From Hirudo medicinalis (Eukaryota > Annelida > Clitellata > Hirudinida > Hirudinidae): a stretch of DNA of 19,453 nucleotides. The translations under genes were made by a program, and so were the position numbers. Location: contig MPNW01000271.1 of the NCBI GenBank assembly GCA_011800805.1, forward strand, positions 72,310 to 91,762, in the 5' to 3' direction. Shown piece by piece: positions 19,027 to 19,453 of the stretch. Each line of letters begins with the position of its first letter. Within the stretch, counting starts at the first letter, position 1. The notes below the pieces were generated by a model. It was given only the letters and a program-made list of their open reading frames with translations. It was not told the origin of the DNA and did no database searches.

Positions 19027-19198
19027 GCAGTTGGTCGAATGGTTTGCATTCCTGCACACGGGGGTAATGGCGGCAGTCGTAATGTGTGTTGTTCGAAACC
19101 CAGCCTGCACTGCCTCGAGAGCCCCTGGGAAGGAGCGCTATATAAGTGGCTAACAAGAAGCGCCTCTGACACTGCGCTTATGGCGCTATATAAATGAA
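19027..19198 (+). mobile_element. tRNA-derived SINE, full-length copy 2
   Basis: Same length and orientation as the 171-342 copy, with GCAGTTGGTCGAATGG at the start, B box GTTCGAAACC at 19091-19100, then GGAGCGCTATATAAGTGG and TGGCGCTATATAAATGAA. The A-to-B distance (64 bases) is identical in the two copies. Short minus-strand frames at 18880-19172 overlap it and are not genes. Confidence 0.87.
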
Positions 19199-19291
19199 GT
19201 GCATGATGATGATTTGTGGAGCTTTATTTAGATGAATCCTGTTATTTCCCGTCATACCTGTGCTTCTAAATAGGATCAAATTTGTCTTTAC

Positions 19292-19335
19292 GACTTATGG
19301 CACTGTACAAATGTACAAAATGTACTTATATAAAT
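19292..19335 (+). mobile_element. possible degraded SINE tail (copy 5)
   Basis: GACTTATGGCACTGTACAAATG resembles the SINE end GGCTTATGGCGCTATATAAATG and is followed by TATATAAATAATAACTG and the ATT tract. It is short and diverged. Confidence 0.35.
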
Positions 19336-19342
19336 AATAACT

Positions 19343-19361
19343 GTTATTATTATTATTGTTA

Positions 19362-19424
<63 letters not shown>

Positions 19425-19442
19425 GTAGTAGTAGTAGTAGTA
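19343..19442. repeat. (TTA)n followed by (GTA)n
   Basis: A TTA array with two GTT interruptions changes to about six GTA units near the window end. Confidence 0.95.
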
Positions 19443-19453
19443 CGATCGTGACG

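Noticed and set aside
1..19453. CRISPR array, phage, bacterial operon or viral genes
   Set aside because: The repeats are simple microsatellites without spacers. The genes are spliced animal genes, and no viral or prokaryotic protein was seen.

Overview
This is an AT-rich animal nuclear DNA window. The genes have short exons, GT-AG introns and AATAAA/ATTAAA poly(A) signals. There are long (ATT)n and (ATTC)n microsatellites and tRNA-like SINE copies. No bacterial operon structure is visible. The intron sizes, the SINE tails (a 'GGCGCTATATAAATG' motif followed by ATT repeats) and a clear FBXO16 orthologue suggest a non-arthropod invertebrate, perhaps a spiralian such as an annelid or mollusc. 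The species is inference and was not determined.

Layout: 1-126 is an (ATTC)n tract followed by a full-length SINE (171-342), with a truncated copy at 1002-1073. One isolated minus-strand exon (1835-2001, gene A) encodes the first two membrane segments of a four-TM protein. A 948-codon minus-strand open frame (3177-6023) encodes a TRIP12/UFD4-type HECT ubiquitin ligase. Upstream of it lie a 23-bp tandem repeat, a second tRNA-like element and a possible very small two-exon plus-strand gene (7089-7801). Gene B (8153-10370, minus, six exons) is a complete 259-aa four-TM protein. Divergent from it is FBXO16 (11188-12768, plus, six exons, 251 aa). FBXO16 converges on the Hsp90 co-chaperone p23 (13793-15138, minus, seven exons, 154 aa). 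The last four exons of another multi-pass membrane protein (gene C, 16644-18307, minus) follow; its N-terminus was not found. The window closes with a second full-length SINE (19027-19198, same orientation as the first) and (TTA)n/(GTA)n repeats.

I spliced the gene models by hand. For B, FBXO16 and p23 the reading phase is consistent across every junction. FBXO16 and p23 are also supported by recalled similarity to the human proteins along most of their length. Three products are regulators of protein turnover or folding (HECT ligase, F-box protein, p23) and three are small multi-pass membrane proteins, but I see no evidence that they form a functional cluster. The most useful leads are the A/B exon paralogy with matching intron phases, heat-shock-element-like sites around the p23 start, the HECT frame lying in one very large exon, frequent GTT-type splice donors, and a strong hairpin at 15318-15362.
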